A DNA stretch of 64,000 nt from Streptomyces tropicalis (GTDB lineage: Bacteria > Actinomycetota > Actinomycetes > Streptomycetales > Streptomycetaceae): assembly GCF_029269835.1 (NCBI RefSeq), contig NZ_JARJBB010000011.1:62001-126000 (forward strand), written 5' to 3'. The translations under genes and the position numbers were made by a program. The notes beneath the pieces were generated by a model. The model did no database searches. It was not told the DNA's origin and saw nothing but the letters and a program-made list of their open reading frames with translations. Positions 8,699 to 17,086 of this stretch are shown here, one piece after another; the stretch's first letter is position 1; every line of letters begins with the position of its first letter.

Positions 8699-9823
8699 TC
8701 AGCGGCGGTGCTGGGAGTCCGCGACCGTGACCTCGACCCGCTGGAACTCCTTGAGCTCGCTGTAGCCGGTGGTGGCCATGGCGCGGCGGAGGGCGCCGAA
8801 GAGGTTCATGGAGCCGTCGGGGGTGTGCGACGGGCCCGTGAGAACCTCCTCCAGGGTGCCGACCGTGCCGAGGTCGACCTTCTGGCCGCGGGGCAGTTCG
8901 TCGTTGACCGCCTCCATGCCCCAGTGGTGGCCCTTGCCGGGGGCGTCCGTGGCGCGGGCGAGCGGGGAGCCCATCATCACCGCGTCGGCGCCGCAGGCGA
9001 TCGCCTTGGGCAGGTCGCCGGACCAGCCGACGCCGCCGTCGGCGATCACGTGCACGTACCGGCCGCCGGACTCGTCCATGTAGTCGCGGCGTGCGGCGGC
9101 CACGTCGGCCACGGCGGTGGCCATCGGGACCTGGATGCCCAGCACGTTGCGCGTGGTGTGCGCGGCGCCGCCGCCGAAGCCGACCAGGACGCCGGCCGCG
9201 CCGGTGCGCATCAGGTGCAGGGCCGCGGTGTAGGTGGCGCAGCCGCCGACGATCACCGGGACGTCCAGCTCGTAGATGAACTGCTTCAGGTTCAGCGGCT
9301 CGTGCGAGGACGAGACGTGCTCCGCGGACACGGTGGTGCCGCGGATGACGAAGATGTCGACGCCCGCGTCCACGACGGCCTTGGAGAACTGGGCCGTGCG
9401 CTGCGGGGAGAGCGCGGCGGCGGTGACCACGCCCGCGTCGCGCACCTCCTTGATGCGCGCGCCGATCAGCTCCTCCTTGATGGGAGCCGCGTAGATCTCC
9501 TGCAGACGGCGGGTCGCGGCCTCGGCCGGCAGCTCGGTGATCTCGTCGAGCAGCGGCTGCGGGTCCTCGTGGCGCGTCCACAGGCCCTCGAGGTTCAGCA
9601 CTCCGAGGCCGCCCAGCTCGCCGATCCGGATGGCGGTGGCCGGGGAGACGACGGAGTCCATGGGGGCGGCGAGGAAGGGCAGCTCGAAGCGGTAGGCGTC
9701 GATCTGCCAGGCGATCGAGACCTCCTTCGGGTCCCGCGTACGGCGGCTGGGGACGACGGCGATGTCGTCGAAGGCGTACGCCCGGCGGCCGCGCTTGCCG
9801 CGCCCGATCTCGATCTCAGTCAC
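8699..9823 (-). CDS. guaB3: GuaB3 family IMP dehydrogenase-related protein
   Basis: 374 residues, the usual length of actinobacterial GuaB3. It is an IMPDH/GMPR-type TIM barrel without CBS domains. The phosphate-binding loops are visible (DGGVGWSGDLPKAIACGADAV). At the active-site loop, where IMPDH has GPGSICTTR, this protein reads GFGGGAAHTTR, so the catalytic Cys is His. Members of this family have been reported to act as GMP reductases in other bacteria. Whether a member without the Cys does so cannot be judged from sequence. GTG start. It follows guaB on the same strand beyond a strong terminator, so it probably has its own promoter. Confidence 0.88.
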   Translation of the reverse strand: MTEIEIGRGKRGRRAYAFDDIAVVPSRRTRDPKEVSIAWQIDAYRFELPFLAAPMDSVVSPATAIRIGELGGLGVLNLEGLWTRHEDPQPLLDEITELPAEAATRRLQEIYAAPIKEELIGARIKEVRDAGVVTAAALSPQRTAQFSKAVVDAGVDIFVIRGTTVSAEHVSSSHEPLNLKQFIYELDVPVIVGGCATYTAALHLMRTGAAGVLVGFGGGAAHTTRNVLGIQVPMATAVADVAAARRDYMDESGGRYVHVIADGGVGWSGDLPKAIACGADAVMMGSPLARATDAPGKGHHWGMEAVNDELPRGQKVDLGTVGTLEEVLTGPSHTPDGSMNLFGALRRAMATTGYSELKEFQRVEVTVADSQHRR

Positions 9824-9872
9824 GTCTGTGGCCTTTCCCTCTGCGTTTCAGCGTCTTCCAGTATCGCCGACG

Positions 9873-9922
9873 GGCACGACAGGGGCGGCCCGGGAGTCCC
9901 GCCGGGCCGCCCCTGTCGTGCC
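9873..9922 (-). terminator. guaB terminator, 21-bp perfect stem
   Basis: Two exactly complementary 21-base arms (9873-9893 and 9902-9922) separated by 8 bases, directly after the guaB stop. No T-run follows, as is usual for actinobacterial hairpin terminators. Confidence 0.85.
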
Positions 9923-9939
9923 TCACGCGCGCGTGAGGA

Positions 9940-11442
9940 TCACTTGCTGCTGTAGTTCGGTGCCTCGACCGTCATCTGGATGTCGTGCGGGTGGCTCTCC
10001 TTGAGTCCCGCGGAGGTGATCCGCACGAAGCGGCCCTTCGACTCCATCTCGTCGACGGCGGCGGCGCCCACGTAGCCCATGGTCTGGCGCAGGCCGCCGA
10101 CGAGCTGGTGCAGGACGTTGGCCAGCGGGCCGCGGTAGGGCACCTGGCCCTCGATGCCCTCGGGCACGAGCTTGTCGTCGGCGGCCACCTCCGCCTGGAA
10201 GTAGCGGTCCTTCGAGTACGACTTGCCCTGGCCGCGGGACTGCATGGCGCCCAGCGAGCCCATGCCCCGGTACGACTTGAACTGCTTGCCGTTGATGAAC
10301 TGCAGCTCGCCCGGCGACTCCTCGCAGCCCGCCAGCAGGCTGCCCAGCATCACCGCGTCGGCACCGGCGGCGAGCGCCTTGCCGATGTCGCCGGAATACT
10401 GGAGGCCGCCGTCGCCGATCAGCGGGATGCCGGCCGGGCGGGCGGCGAGGGACGCCTCGTAGATGGCGGTGACCTGCGGGACGCCGATGCCGGCGACCAC
10501 ACGCGTGGTGCAGATCGAGCCGGGCCCGACGCCGACCTTGATGCCGTCCACACCGGCGTCGATCAGCGCCTGGGCGCCGTCGCGGGTGGCGACGTTGCCG
10601 CCGATCACGTCGACGCGCACGCTCGACTTGATCTTCGCCATCCAGCTCAGGGCGTTGCTGTTGTGGCCGTGCGAGGTGTCGACGACCAGGAAGTCCACAC
10701 CGGCCTCGGCGAGCGCCTGGGCGCGCTCCAGCGCCTCGGGGCTGGCGCCCACGGCGGCGCCGACGAGCAGCCGGCCCTCGGCGTCCTTGGCGGCCCGGGG
10801 GTACTGCTCGGCCTTGACGAAGTCCTTGACCGTGATGAGGCCCTTGAGGACGCCCGCCTCGTCGACCAGGGGAAGCTTCTCGATCTTGTGGCGGCGCAGC
10901 AGCTCCATGGCGTCGCTGCCGGAGATGCCGACGTGCCCGGTCACCAGCGGCATCGGGGTCATGACCTCGCGCACGGGGCGGGAGCGGTCGGACTCGAAGG
11001 CCATGTCGCGGTTGGTGACGATGCCGAGCAGCTTCTTGCCGCCGTCGGTGACCGGGACGCCGCTGATGCGGAACTTGGCGCACAGGGCGTCGGCCTCGGC
11101 CAGCGTCGCGTCGGGGTGCACCGTGATCGGGTCGGTGACCATGCCGGACTCGGAGCGCTTCACGAGGTCGACCTGGTTGACCTGGTCCTCGACGGAGAGG
11201 TTCCGGTGCAGCACGCCGACGCCGCCCTGGCGGGCCATCGCGATCGCCATGCGGGACTCGGTGACCTTGTCCATCGCGGCCGACAGCAGCGGGATGTTCA
11301 CCCGGACGTTGCGCGAGATGCGCGACGAGGTGTCGACCGCGTTGGGGAGCACCTCGGATGCGCCCGGCAGCAGCAGTACGTCGTCGTAGGTCAGCCCGAG
11401 TGTCGCGAATTTGGCGGGCACTCCGTCGACGTTGGCAGTCAT
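9940..11442 (-). CDS. guaB: inosine-5'-monophosphate dehydrogenase
   Basis: Oxidises IMP to XMP, the committed step of GMP synthesis. 500 residues. The N-terminal barrel is interrupted at about residues 95-210 by a CBS pair (VTDGGKKLLGIVTNRD and VDEAGVLKGLITVKD). The catalytic loop GVGPGSICTTR is intact, and the mobile flap and RGMGSLGAM motif are present. ATG 11442 has GGGGAAGG upstream. Its setting next to an ECF sigma gene, bldM and whiD is the conserved actinobacterial guaB neighbourhood (compare sigD/whiB3/guaB2 in mycobacteria). Confidence 0.97.
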   Translation of the reverse strand: MTANVDGVPAKFATLGLTYDDVLLLPGASEVLPNAVDTSSRISRNVRVNIPLLSAAMDKVTESRMAIAMARQGGVGVLHRNLSVEDQVNQVDLVKRSESGMVTDPITVHPDATLAEADALCAKFRISGVPVTDGGKKLLGIVTNRDMAFESDRSRPVREVMTPMPLVTGHVGISGSDAMELLRRHKIEKLPLVDEAGVLKGLITVKDFVKAEQYPRAAKDAEGRLLVGAAVGASPEALERAQALAEAGVDFLVVDTSHGHNSNALSWMAKIKSSVRVDVIGGNVATRDGAQALIDAGVDGIKVGVGPGSICTTRVVAGIGVPQVTAIYEASLAARPAGIPLIGDGGLQYSGDIGKALAAGADAVMLGSLLAGCEESPGELQFINGKQFKSYRGMGSLGAMQSRGQGKSYSKDRYFQAEVAADDKLVPEGIEGQVPYRGPLANVLHQLVGGLRQTMGYVGAAAVDEMESKGRFVRITSAGLKESHPHDIQMTVEAPNYSSK

Positions 11443-11637
11443 GACACCTTCCCCACATGGCCTTGATCGGTGCGGATGTCCATGCTAACGGGAAGCGCGG
11501 CTGGCTCATTCCACGGTCCGAGGGGATGTACAGCTTCGTACGTTCGTACGGAGGGAGGCGGGGGGCCGTTCACGGAGGTCCCCCGCAGGGTCATGGGCCG
11601 CCGGTGGCGTGGGTGTTGCCCCGTGCGGGCCCGCGGG

Positions 11638-12315
11638 TCACTGCTCCGCCAGCGCCCGCAGCCGGCTCAGCGCACGGTGCTGGGCGACCCGGACCGCGCC
11701 CGGTGACATTCCCAACATCTGACCCGTCTCCTCCGCCGTCAGGCCGACGGCGATGCGCAGCAGCAGGAGCTCGCGCTGGTTCTCCGGCAGGTTGGCCAGG
11801 AGTTTCTTGGCCCATTCGGCGTCGCTGCTGAGCAGCGCACGCTCCTCCGGGCCGAGGGAGTCGTCGGGCCGCTCGGGCATCTCGTCGGACGGGACGGCGG
11901 TGAGCCCGGGGTGCCGCATCGCCGCCCGCTGCAGGTCGGCGACCTTGTGGGAGGCGATGGCGAAGACGAAGGCCTCGAAGGGGCGGCCGGTGTCGCGGTA
12001 GCGCGGCAGGGCGAGCAGGACGGCGACGCAGACCTCCTGCGCGAGGTCCTCGACGAAGTGGCGCGCGTCGCCCGGGAGCCGGGACAGACGGGTGCGGCAG
12101 TAGCGCAGGGCGAGCGGGTGCACCCGGGCCAGCAGGTCGTGCGTGGCCTGCTCGTCCCCGTCGACGGCGCGGTGGACGAGTGCGCCGATCTGCCCTTGGG
12201 CACGTGCCGCCTCGTCGTCGCGCATCGGTCCATGGTGCCTTGGCGCCGAAGGCTCGGCGGCACCGCCTCCGTGGTTGTGCACCGAAGCGTTATGAGCAGG
12301 TGCGCCGGAACTCAT
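11638..12315 (-). CDS. ECF RNA polymerase sigma factor (SigD/ShbA type)
   Basis: 225 residues from ATG 12315, preceded by GGGAGGGCGCAGGGG; an ATG at 12225 would give 195 residues. Sigma region 2 runs through DLAQEVCVAVLLALPRYRDTGRPFEAFVFAIASHKVADLQR, and region 4 through LPENQRELLLLRIAVGLTAEETGQMLGMSPGAVRVAQHRAL. No anti-sigma gene is adjacent. Position between guaB and bldM matches mycobacterial sigD. In Streptomyces the corresponding ECF factor ShbA has been reported to drive the principal sigma gene hrdB. Orthology here rests on context and memory, so the symbol is left blank. Confidence 0.85.
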   Translation of the reverse strand: MSSGAPAHNASVHNHGGGAAEPSAPRHHGPMRDDEAARAQGQIGALVHRAVDGDEQATHDLLARVHPLALRYCRTRLSRLPGDARHFVEDLAQEVCVAVLLALPRYRDTGRPFEAFVFAIASHKVADLQRAAMRHPGLTAVPSDEMPERPDDSLGPEERALLSSDAEWAKKLLANLPENQRELLLLRIAVGLTAEETGQMLGMSPGAVRVAQHRALSRLRALAEQ

Positions 12316-12621
12316 CCCCTGCGCCCTCCCCTTCCGCTCGACCGACTCGTCCCCGAGGAACTCCACATCCTCAAGGATGCGGCATCCGCCGCGAAACGAG
12401 CAGCGGACGTCCGGCGGGGCACAGCGCCACCGGCGCCCGCCCCGCACCGGACGGCGGCCGCGCCGGCCGTCCGGACCGCGCGGCCGTCTCGCCCCGCAGG
12501 CCGGTACACGGTACGCCGCACGCACCGCCACGACCGTAGGGCGGCCGGACGTCCCCCACGCCTCCACTGACGCGTGGGGGTGCCGCCGGCCGCGTGCTCC
12601 ACCCCGGGGCCGGGGTGCTCC
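12316..12621. other. 306-bp intergenic region between bldM and the sigma gene
   Basis: No gene supported. It contains a 13-base near-palindrome GGATGCGGCATCC (12375-12387) about 60 bp upstream of the sigma gene start, a plausible promoter or operator element. Confidence 0.45.
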
Positions 12622-13233
12622 TCAGCGGACCAGGCCCCAGCGGAATCCGAGCGCCACCGCGTGCGCGCGGTCCGAGGCGCCGAGCTTCTTGAAGAGCCGG
12701 CGGGCGTGCGTCTTCACGGTGTCCTCGGAGAGGAACAGCTCACGGCCGATCTCCGCGTTGGACCGGCCATGGCTCATGCCCTCGAGCACCTGGATCTCGC
12801 GCGCGGTGAGCGTGGGCGCGGCGCCCATCTCGGCGGAGCGCAGCCGGCGCGGGGCGAGCCGCCAGGTGGGGTCGGCCAAGGCCTGTGTCACCGTGGCGCG
12901 CAGCTCCGCGCGGGAGGCGTCCTTGTGCAGATAGCCGCGGGCGCCGGCGGCGACGGCGAGCGCCACCCCGTCGAGGTCCTCGGCGACGGTGAGCATGATG
13001 ATGCGCGCACCGGGGTCCGCCGAGAGCAGACGCCGCACGGTCTCGACGCCGCCCAGACCGGGCATGCGCACGTCCATCAGGATGAGATCCGAGCGGTCGG
13101 CGCCCCAGCGGCGGAGGACTTCCTCGCCGTTGGCCGCCGTCGTCACGCGCTCGACGCCGGGCACGGTAGCGACCGCGCGACGGAGCGCCTCTCGGGCAAG
13201 CGGGGAGTCGTCGCAGACGAGGACGGATGTCAT
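12622..13233 (-). CDS. bldM: developmental response regulator BldM
   Basis: 203 residues, an orphan NarL/FixJ-type regulator needed for aerial growth and sporulation genes, acting as a homodimer or with WhiI. The receiver domain occupies about 1-120, with acidic residues D8/D9 and phosphorylation-site aspartate D54 in LMDVRMPG, a Thr in IIMLTVAED, and Lys in YLHKDAS. The LuxR-type helix-turn-helix is at about 140-200 (LTAREIQVLEGMSHGRSNAEIGRELFLSEDTVKTH). No sensor kinase is adjacent. A sigma-BldN promoter match lies upstream at 13358-13385, and whiD is divergent. Confidence 0.97.
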   Translation of the reverse strand: MTSVLVCDDSPLAREALRRAVATVPGVERVTTAANGEEVLRRWGADRSDLILMDVRMPGLGGVETVRRLLSADPGARIIMLTVAEDLDGVALAVAAGARGYLHKDASRAELRATVTQALADPTWRLAPRRLRSAEMGAAPTLTAREIQVLEGMSHGRSNAEIGRELFLSEDTVKTHARRLFKKLGASDRAHAVALGFRWGLVR

Positions 13234-13357
13234 GGCCGCCCTCCGCAGCTGATGCGCGTCACCTTGAGCCTCCAGGCTGGTACGAAATCGTCACCTGTGC
13301 GGTCGAGCGCCTCGGACGCCTGCCCGAGCACTTTTGTTTTCAACCGCCTCCGCACTC

Positions 13358-13385
13358 TCAACGACGGTCACTCGAAAGAGTTACG
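13358..13385 (-). promoter_or_regulatory. sigma-BldN-type promoter of bldM
   Basis: On the minus strand CGTAAC (13385-13380) and CGTTGA (13363-13358) are separated by exactly 16 bases, identical to the reported BldN consensus CGTAAC-N16-CGTTGA. It predicts a leader of roughly 115 nt ahead of the bldM GTG/ATG at 13233. The spacer also carries the inverted repeat ACTC-GAAA-GAGT overlapping the -35. Confidence 0.85.
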
Positions 13386-13543
13386 GGGCTGTGTGCCATC
13401 TTCGGCACTCTACGTGAGGAAGCGGACACGGTGCAGACATGCCCGCCAGGCTCTCAACTTTTCATCACAAGCAATGCCCCATTCGGCCGCTTTTCTTCCC
13501 GTTTCACGGTGTCTGGAGCTAGATTCGCAATGAGTCATATTTT

Positions 13544-13564
13544 CATCTCCTTAGATTGGAGATG
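13544..13564 (+). promoter_or_regulatory. inverted repeat upstream of whiD
   Basis: CATCTCC-N7-GGAGATG: perfect 7-base arms separated by TTAGATT, ending 50 bp before the whiD start. Its place and AT-rich setting suggest an operator. No known factor is assigned. Confidence 0.5.
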
Positions 13565-13614
13565 TACGGTCGTTGGCACCGTATCCGCCACGAATGGCTA
13601 CAAGGGGTCACGTA

Positions 13615-13944
13615 ATGGCAGATTTCTCGCGCCTCCCCGGTCCGAACGCGGACCTGTGGGACTGGCAGCTGCTGGCGGCCTGCCGCGGGGTCGACAGCTC
13701 GCTCTTCTTCCATCCGGAGGGCGAGCGCGGTGCGGCTCGGAGCGCTCGGGAGAACTCGGCCAAGGAGGTCTGTATGAGGTGCCCGGTCCGTGCGGAGTGC
13801 GCGGCGCACGCCTTGGCGGTGCGCGAGCCGTACGGCGTGTGGGGCGGGCTCACGGAGGACGAGCGCGAAGAGCTCATGGGGCGGGCCAGGAACCGGCTGG
13901 TAACGGCGTCGTCCGGCAGCGCCGACGGCGCATCGAACAACTGA
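13615..13944 (+). CDS. whiD: WhiB-like iron-sulfur protein WhiD
   Basis: 109 residues, a [4Fe-4S] Wbl regulator needed for late sporulation that binds sigma region 4. The cluster ligands are visible at C23, C53, C56 and C62 (LLAACRG, EVCMRCPVRAEC). The Wbl G(V/I)WGG turn is present as YGVWGGLTEDER, followed by a basic tail. The first 90 residues look like S. coelicolor WhiD from memory; the C-terminal tail differs. ATG 13615 is preceded by AAGGGG. Confidence 0.95.
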   Translation: MADFSRLPGPNADLWDWQLLAACRGVDSSLFFHPEGERGAARSARENSAKEVCMRCPVRAECAAHALAVREPYGVWGGLTEDEREELMGRARNRLVTASSGSADGASNN

Positions 13945-13964
13945 AGGAACGTTTCTGCATCAGC

Positions 13965-13986
13965 AGGGCACGCGCAGGCGTGCCCT
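13965..13986 (+). terminator. whiD terminator
   Basis: 9-bp perfect stem AGGGCACGC / GCGTGCCCT with a 4-base loop, 20 bases after the whiD stop. Confidence 0.8.
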
Positions 13987-14060
13987 TGTGGTTCCGGGAC
14001 GGCGCACCGCGTGCGGGTGTGACCGCGCCCCGGCTTTCGTGTGCCCGCGCACGCCCCGCC

Positions 14061-14300
14061 GGTCCGTCGGGGGCCTGAGCGCACCCCACCGGCCTTCCGC
14101 AGGACGGCGCACCCCACCGGTCTCCGCCTCCACCGCCGCGCGCCCCGCCGGTCGTCCTTCTGCCGCCGCGCGCCCCACCGGTCGTCCCGCCGCCGACGCG
14201 AGCCCCACCGGTCACCCCTCCGCCGACCCGCACCCCGCCGGTCACCCCTCCGCCGACCCGCACCCCGCCGGTCACCCCTCCACCGACCCGCACCCCGCCG
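14061..14300. repeat. 30-bp minisatellite
   Basis: Three nearly exact 30-base units at 14211-14240, 14241-14270 and 14271-14300 (unit begins GTCACCCCTC CGCCGACCCG). About four to five increasingly diverged units lie to the left, each ending in CCCACCG or CCCGCCG. Units are contiguous, with no spacers. The array sits between the whiD terminator and a LysR gene read from the other strand. Open frames through it (Gly-Val-Gly-Gly or Pro-His-Pro-Ala repeats) are a product of the period being a multiple of three. Confidence 0.85.
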
Positions 14301-14367
14301 GCCCTCCGGGGCTACGCGCGCCCCGCCGTTCTCCCCGCAGCCCGTGCGCGGCCTGCCGGCCGACGCC

Positions 14368-15294
14368 TCACGCGGGACGGAGGCCCGGGTCCGCGGTTCC
14401 GCGGGCCGCCGCGCGCGTCAGCTCGTCCAGGGTCGCCGCCACCGCCGGCACCTGGGCCAGGTCGGGCAGGGTCAGCGCGACGATCTCCCGCCGCACCTCC
14501 GGCTCCAGCGCCACGATGCGCGCCCCGCGCGGGCGGACGGACTCGATCGCCAGCTGGGGCAGGACGGCGACGCCGAGTCCGGCGCCCACCAGGCCGACCA
14601 CCGCCGGGTAGTCGTCGGTCGCGAAGTCGATCCGGGGGGTGAAGCCGGCACCGGCGCACGCCTCCACGAGCTGGCCCCGGCAGCGCGGGCAGCCCGCGAT
14701 CCACGGCTCGCCGGCCAGCTCGCCGAGCGCGACCGTCCCGGCGCGGGCGAGGCGGTGCCGCTCGGGCACCAGCGCCACCAGCCGGTCGGCCAGGAGCGGC
14801 CGGACGACGAGGTCGTCCCACTCCCCGGCGCCCGCGGCCCCCTCGTAGCGGAAGGCGAGGGCCACGTCGCAGTCGCCCTCGCGGAGCAGCTCGACCGAGC
14901 GCGGCGGCTCGGCCTCCTCCAGGGAGACGCGGGTGCCCGGGTGCGCGGCGCGGAGCGCGGCCAGCGCGGTGGGCACCAGGGTGGAGCTGCCGCTCGGGAA
15001 GGAGACCAGCCGGACCCGCCCGGCGCGCAGCCCCGCGATGGCGGCGACCTCCTCCTCGGCGGCCGTGAGCCCGGCGAGGATCCCGCCGGCATGGCGGACG
15101 AGGGCCTCGCCCGCCTGGGTCAGCCGCATCTCCCGGCCGCTGCGCACGAGCAGCGGGGTGCCGACGGCGGACTCCAGGGCCTTCATCTGCTGGCTGACGG
15201 CGGGCTGGGTGCAGCCCAGTTCGCGCCCGGCCGCGGAGAAGGATCCGGTGGTGGCCACGGCGCGCAGCACCCGGAGATGACGAGCCTCTATCAC
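14368..15294 (-). CDS. LysR-family transcriptional regulator
   Basis: 308 residues. The N-terminal winged helix-turn-helix occupies about 1-60 (LRVLRAVATTGSFSAAGRELGCTQPAVSQQMKALE), followed by a two-lobed effector domain from about 90 to 295 (GRVRLVSFPSGSSTLVPTAL onward, with AGLGVAVLPQLA near the C-terminus). It is divergent from the MOSC gene with a 78-bp gap, so that gene is the most likely target besides itself. Effector unknown. An unusual Cys pair, AGCPRCRGQLVEAC, lies in the effector domain. Confidence 0.9.
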   Translation of the reverse strand: MIEARHLRVLRAVATTGSFSAAGRELGCTQPAVSQQMKALESAVGTPLLVRSGREMRLTQAGEALVRHAGGILAGLTAAEEEVAAIAGLRAGRVRLVSFPSGSSTLVPTALAALRAAHPGTRVSLEEAEPPRSVELLREGDCDVALAFRYEGAAGAGEWDDLVVRPLLADRLVALVPERHRLARAGTVALGELAGEPWIAGCPRCRGQLVEACAGAGFTPRIDFATDDYPAVVGLVGAGLGVAVLPQLAIESVRPRGARIVALEPEVRREIVALTLPDLAQVPAVAATLDELTRAAARGTADPGLRPA

Positions 15295-15372
15295 TCTGTG
15301 AGCATAAGCGATCCTTGGGTGCGGACGCCGGATGGCTGTCGCCGCTTTGGGCCGCTCGCCTACCGTGGCGCC

Positions 15373-16041
15373 ATGAAGCTTCTGTCAGTGAATCTGGGCC
15401 GCCCGCGGGCCGTGCCGTACACCGACCAGCCGGAGGGCGTGACCGGCATCGACAAGCGGCCGGTGGAGGGCCCGGTGCGGGTGGCGGCGCCGGGGCCGAA
15501 GGGGACGGGTGCGAGCGGGCTCGCCGGCGACGCGGTCTGCGACCTGCGGCACCACGGCGGCGACGACCAGGCGGTGTACGCGGTGGCCCGTGAGGACCTG
15601 GACGACTGGGAGCGCACACTCGGCCGCACCCTGGCCGACGGCGCCTTCGGCGAGAACCTGACCACGGCGGGCCTGGACGTGTCCGGCGCGCGGATAGGCG
15701 AGCGCTGGCGCATCGGGGCGGGCGTCGTGCTGGAGGTCACCAGCGGGCGGATCCCGTGCCGGACCTTCCAGGGGCACCTGGGCGAGGGGGGCTGGGTCCG
15801 GCGGTTCACGCAGAAGGGGGCGCCGGGCGCGTACCTGCGGGTGGTCGAGGCCGGGGAGATCCGGGCGGGCGACCCGGTCGAGATCGTGCACCGGCCCGAC
15901 CACGGCGTGACCGTCGCCCTGCAGTTCCGGGCCGTCACCACCGAGCGCACCCTGCTGCCGCGCCTGCTCGCCGCCGGCCCGGCCCTGCACCCGGCGTCGC
16001 TCGCGGCGGCCCGCACGTACCTCGATGCACACGGAGGGTGA
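15373..16041 (+). CDS. MOSC domain protein (YiiM-like)
   Basis: 222 residues. MOSC-family beta-barrel sulfur-carrier fold related to the C-terminus of molybdenum-cofactor sulfurase and to YiiM, which handles N-hydroxylated or molybdenum-dependent reduction chemistry. Visible family segments are DLRHHGGDDQAVYAVAREDL, FGENLTT and RIPCRTFQ, the last with the conserved Cys. No MoCo genes are nearby. ATG 15373 has no clear ribosome site, so the mRNA may be nearly leaderless. Divergent from the LysR gene. Confidence 0.85.
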   Translation: MKLLSVNLGRPRAVPYTDQPEGVTGIDKRPVEGPVRVAAPGPKGTGASGLAGDAVCDLRHHGGDDQAVYAVAREDLDDWERTLGRTLADGAFGENLTTAGLDVSGARIGERWRIGAGVVLEVTSGRIPCRTFQGHLGEGGWVRRFTQKGAPGAYLRVVEAGEIRAGDPVEIVHRPDHGVTVALQFRAVTTERTLLPRLLAAGPALHPASLAAARTYLDAHGG

Positions 16042-16213
16042 GCAGGCGTCAACAGCGTGACGGGCGACGGCGGCTGAACGGGCGTCATCGTGCGCCCTCC
16101 GCCCGGGCCGGCGGGTGTGCACCGGCGGGCACCGGCCCGCTCCGCACTCCGCCCCACCGATCGGGGGCCTGTACGGAGATCGGACCCACCGCCCGGCCCA
16201 CTAATCTTTCGCC

Positions 16214-16987
16214 ATGACAACGGCTCTGATTACGGGATCGACCGCGGGGATCGGCGCCGCGTTCGCGCGGCGACTGGCGGCTGACGGGCACAACCTCGTG
16301 CTGGTGGCACGGGACACCAAGCGTCTGACCGAGCAGGCGACCGAACTGCACGACCGGCACGGCATCGAGGCGGAGGTGCTGACGGCGGACCTGGCGACCG
16401 ACGCGGGCATCGAGTCGGTCGCCCGGCGCCTGGGCGACCGCAAGAACCCCGTCGACCTGCTGATCAACAACGCCGGCTTCGGCAACAAGGGCCGCTACCT
16501 CGACGTGTCGATGGACGACGAGCTGCGGATGCTCAAGGTCCACATCGAGGCGGTGCTGCGTCTGACGTCGGCGGCGACCGACGCGATGCGCGAGCGGGGA
16601 CGCGGCGGTGTGGTCAACGTGGCGTCGGTGGCGGCCTTCGTGCCGCGCGGCACGTACGGCGCGTCGAAGGCGTGGGTCGTGCAGTTCACGCAGGGCGCGG
16701 CCCGGGACCTCGCCGGGACGGGCGTGCGCCTGATGGCGCTGTGCCCCGGCTTCGTGCGCACCGAGTTCCACGAGCGCGCCGGGATGGGCACGGACAGCAT
16801 CCCGAACTGGATGTGGCTGGACGCGGACAAGCTGGTCGCGGCCGCCCTGGCCGACCTGGCCCGAGGCCGGACCCTCTCGGTCCCGGACCCCCGCTACAAG
16901 GCGCTGATGGGTCTGGTGAAGGTGACCCCCCGCGGTCTGCTCGGCGGAGTCACCTCGAGGACGGGACGGAAGTACGGGCCGCAGTGA
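16214..16987 (+). CDS. short-chain dehydrogenase/reductase
   Basis: 257 residues, classical SDR. NAD(P) motif TGSTAGIG at about 8-15, NNAG at about 86-89, catalytic Ser in NVASVAAF, and YGASK with the Tyr/Lys pair. Length and the PGFVRTEF segment resemble bacterial DltE/YqjQ-type reductases. Substrate cannot be assigned. ATG 16214 starts 172 bp after the MOSC stop; no operon partner is evident. Confidence 0.88.
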   Translation: MTTALITGSTAGIGAAFARRLAADGHNLVLVARDTKRLTEQATELHDRHGIEAEVLTADLATDAGIESVARRLGDRKNPVDLLINNAGFGNKGRYLDVSMDDELRMLKVHIEAVLRLTSAATDAMRERGRGGVVNVASVAAFVPRGTYGASKAWVVQFTQGAARDLAGTGVRLMALCPGFVRTEFHERAGMGTDSIPNWMWLDADKLVAAALADLARGRTLSVPDPRYKALMGLVKVTPRGLLGGVTSRTGRKYGPQ

Positions 16988-17086
16988 CCCGCCGGTCCGT
17001 GCTCCCGGCACGGAGGTGACGGCGGCGCCCCGGTGGGAAAATGGTCGTGCTCACTACCGGGACCCAGGGGGGCCGGAGGCGACGCC

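Larger units (their letters stand above)
13234..13614. other. 381-bp divergent regulatory region bldM/whiD
   Basis: No gene. It is lower in GC than its surroundings, particularly at 13530-13570. It holds the bldM promoter (13358-13385) and an inverted repeat 50 bp upstream of whiD (13544-13564). Confidence 0.7.

Noticed and set aside
7260..8765. 501-codon plus-strand frame overlapping the sugar dehydrogenase
   Set aside because: Different frame from the dehydrogenase, Arg/Pro-rich product, no start signal.
14061..14300. Possible CRISPR array or repeat-protein gene
   Set aside because: Units are contiguous without spacers. The repeated peptide frames exist only because the period is 30 bases.
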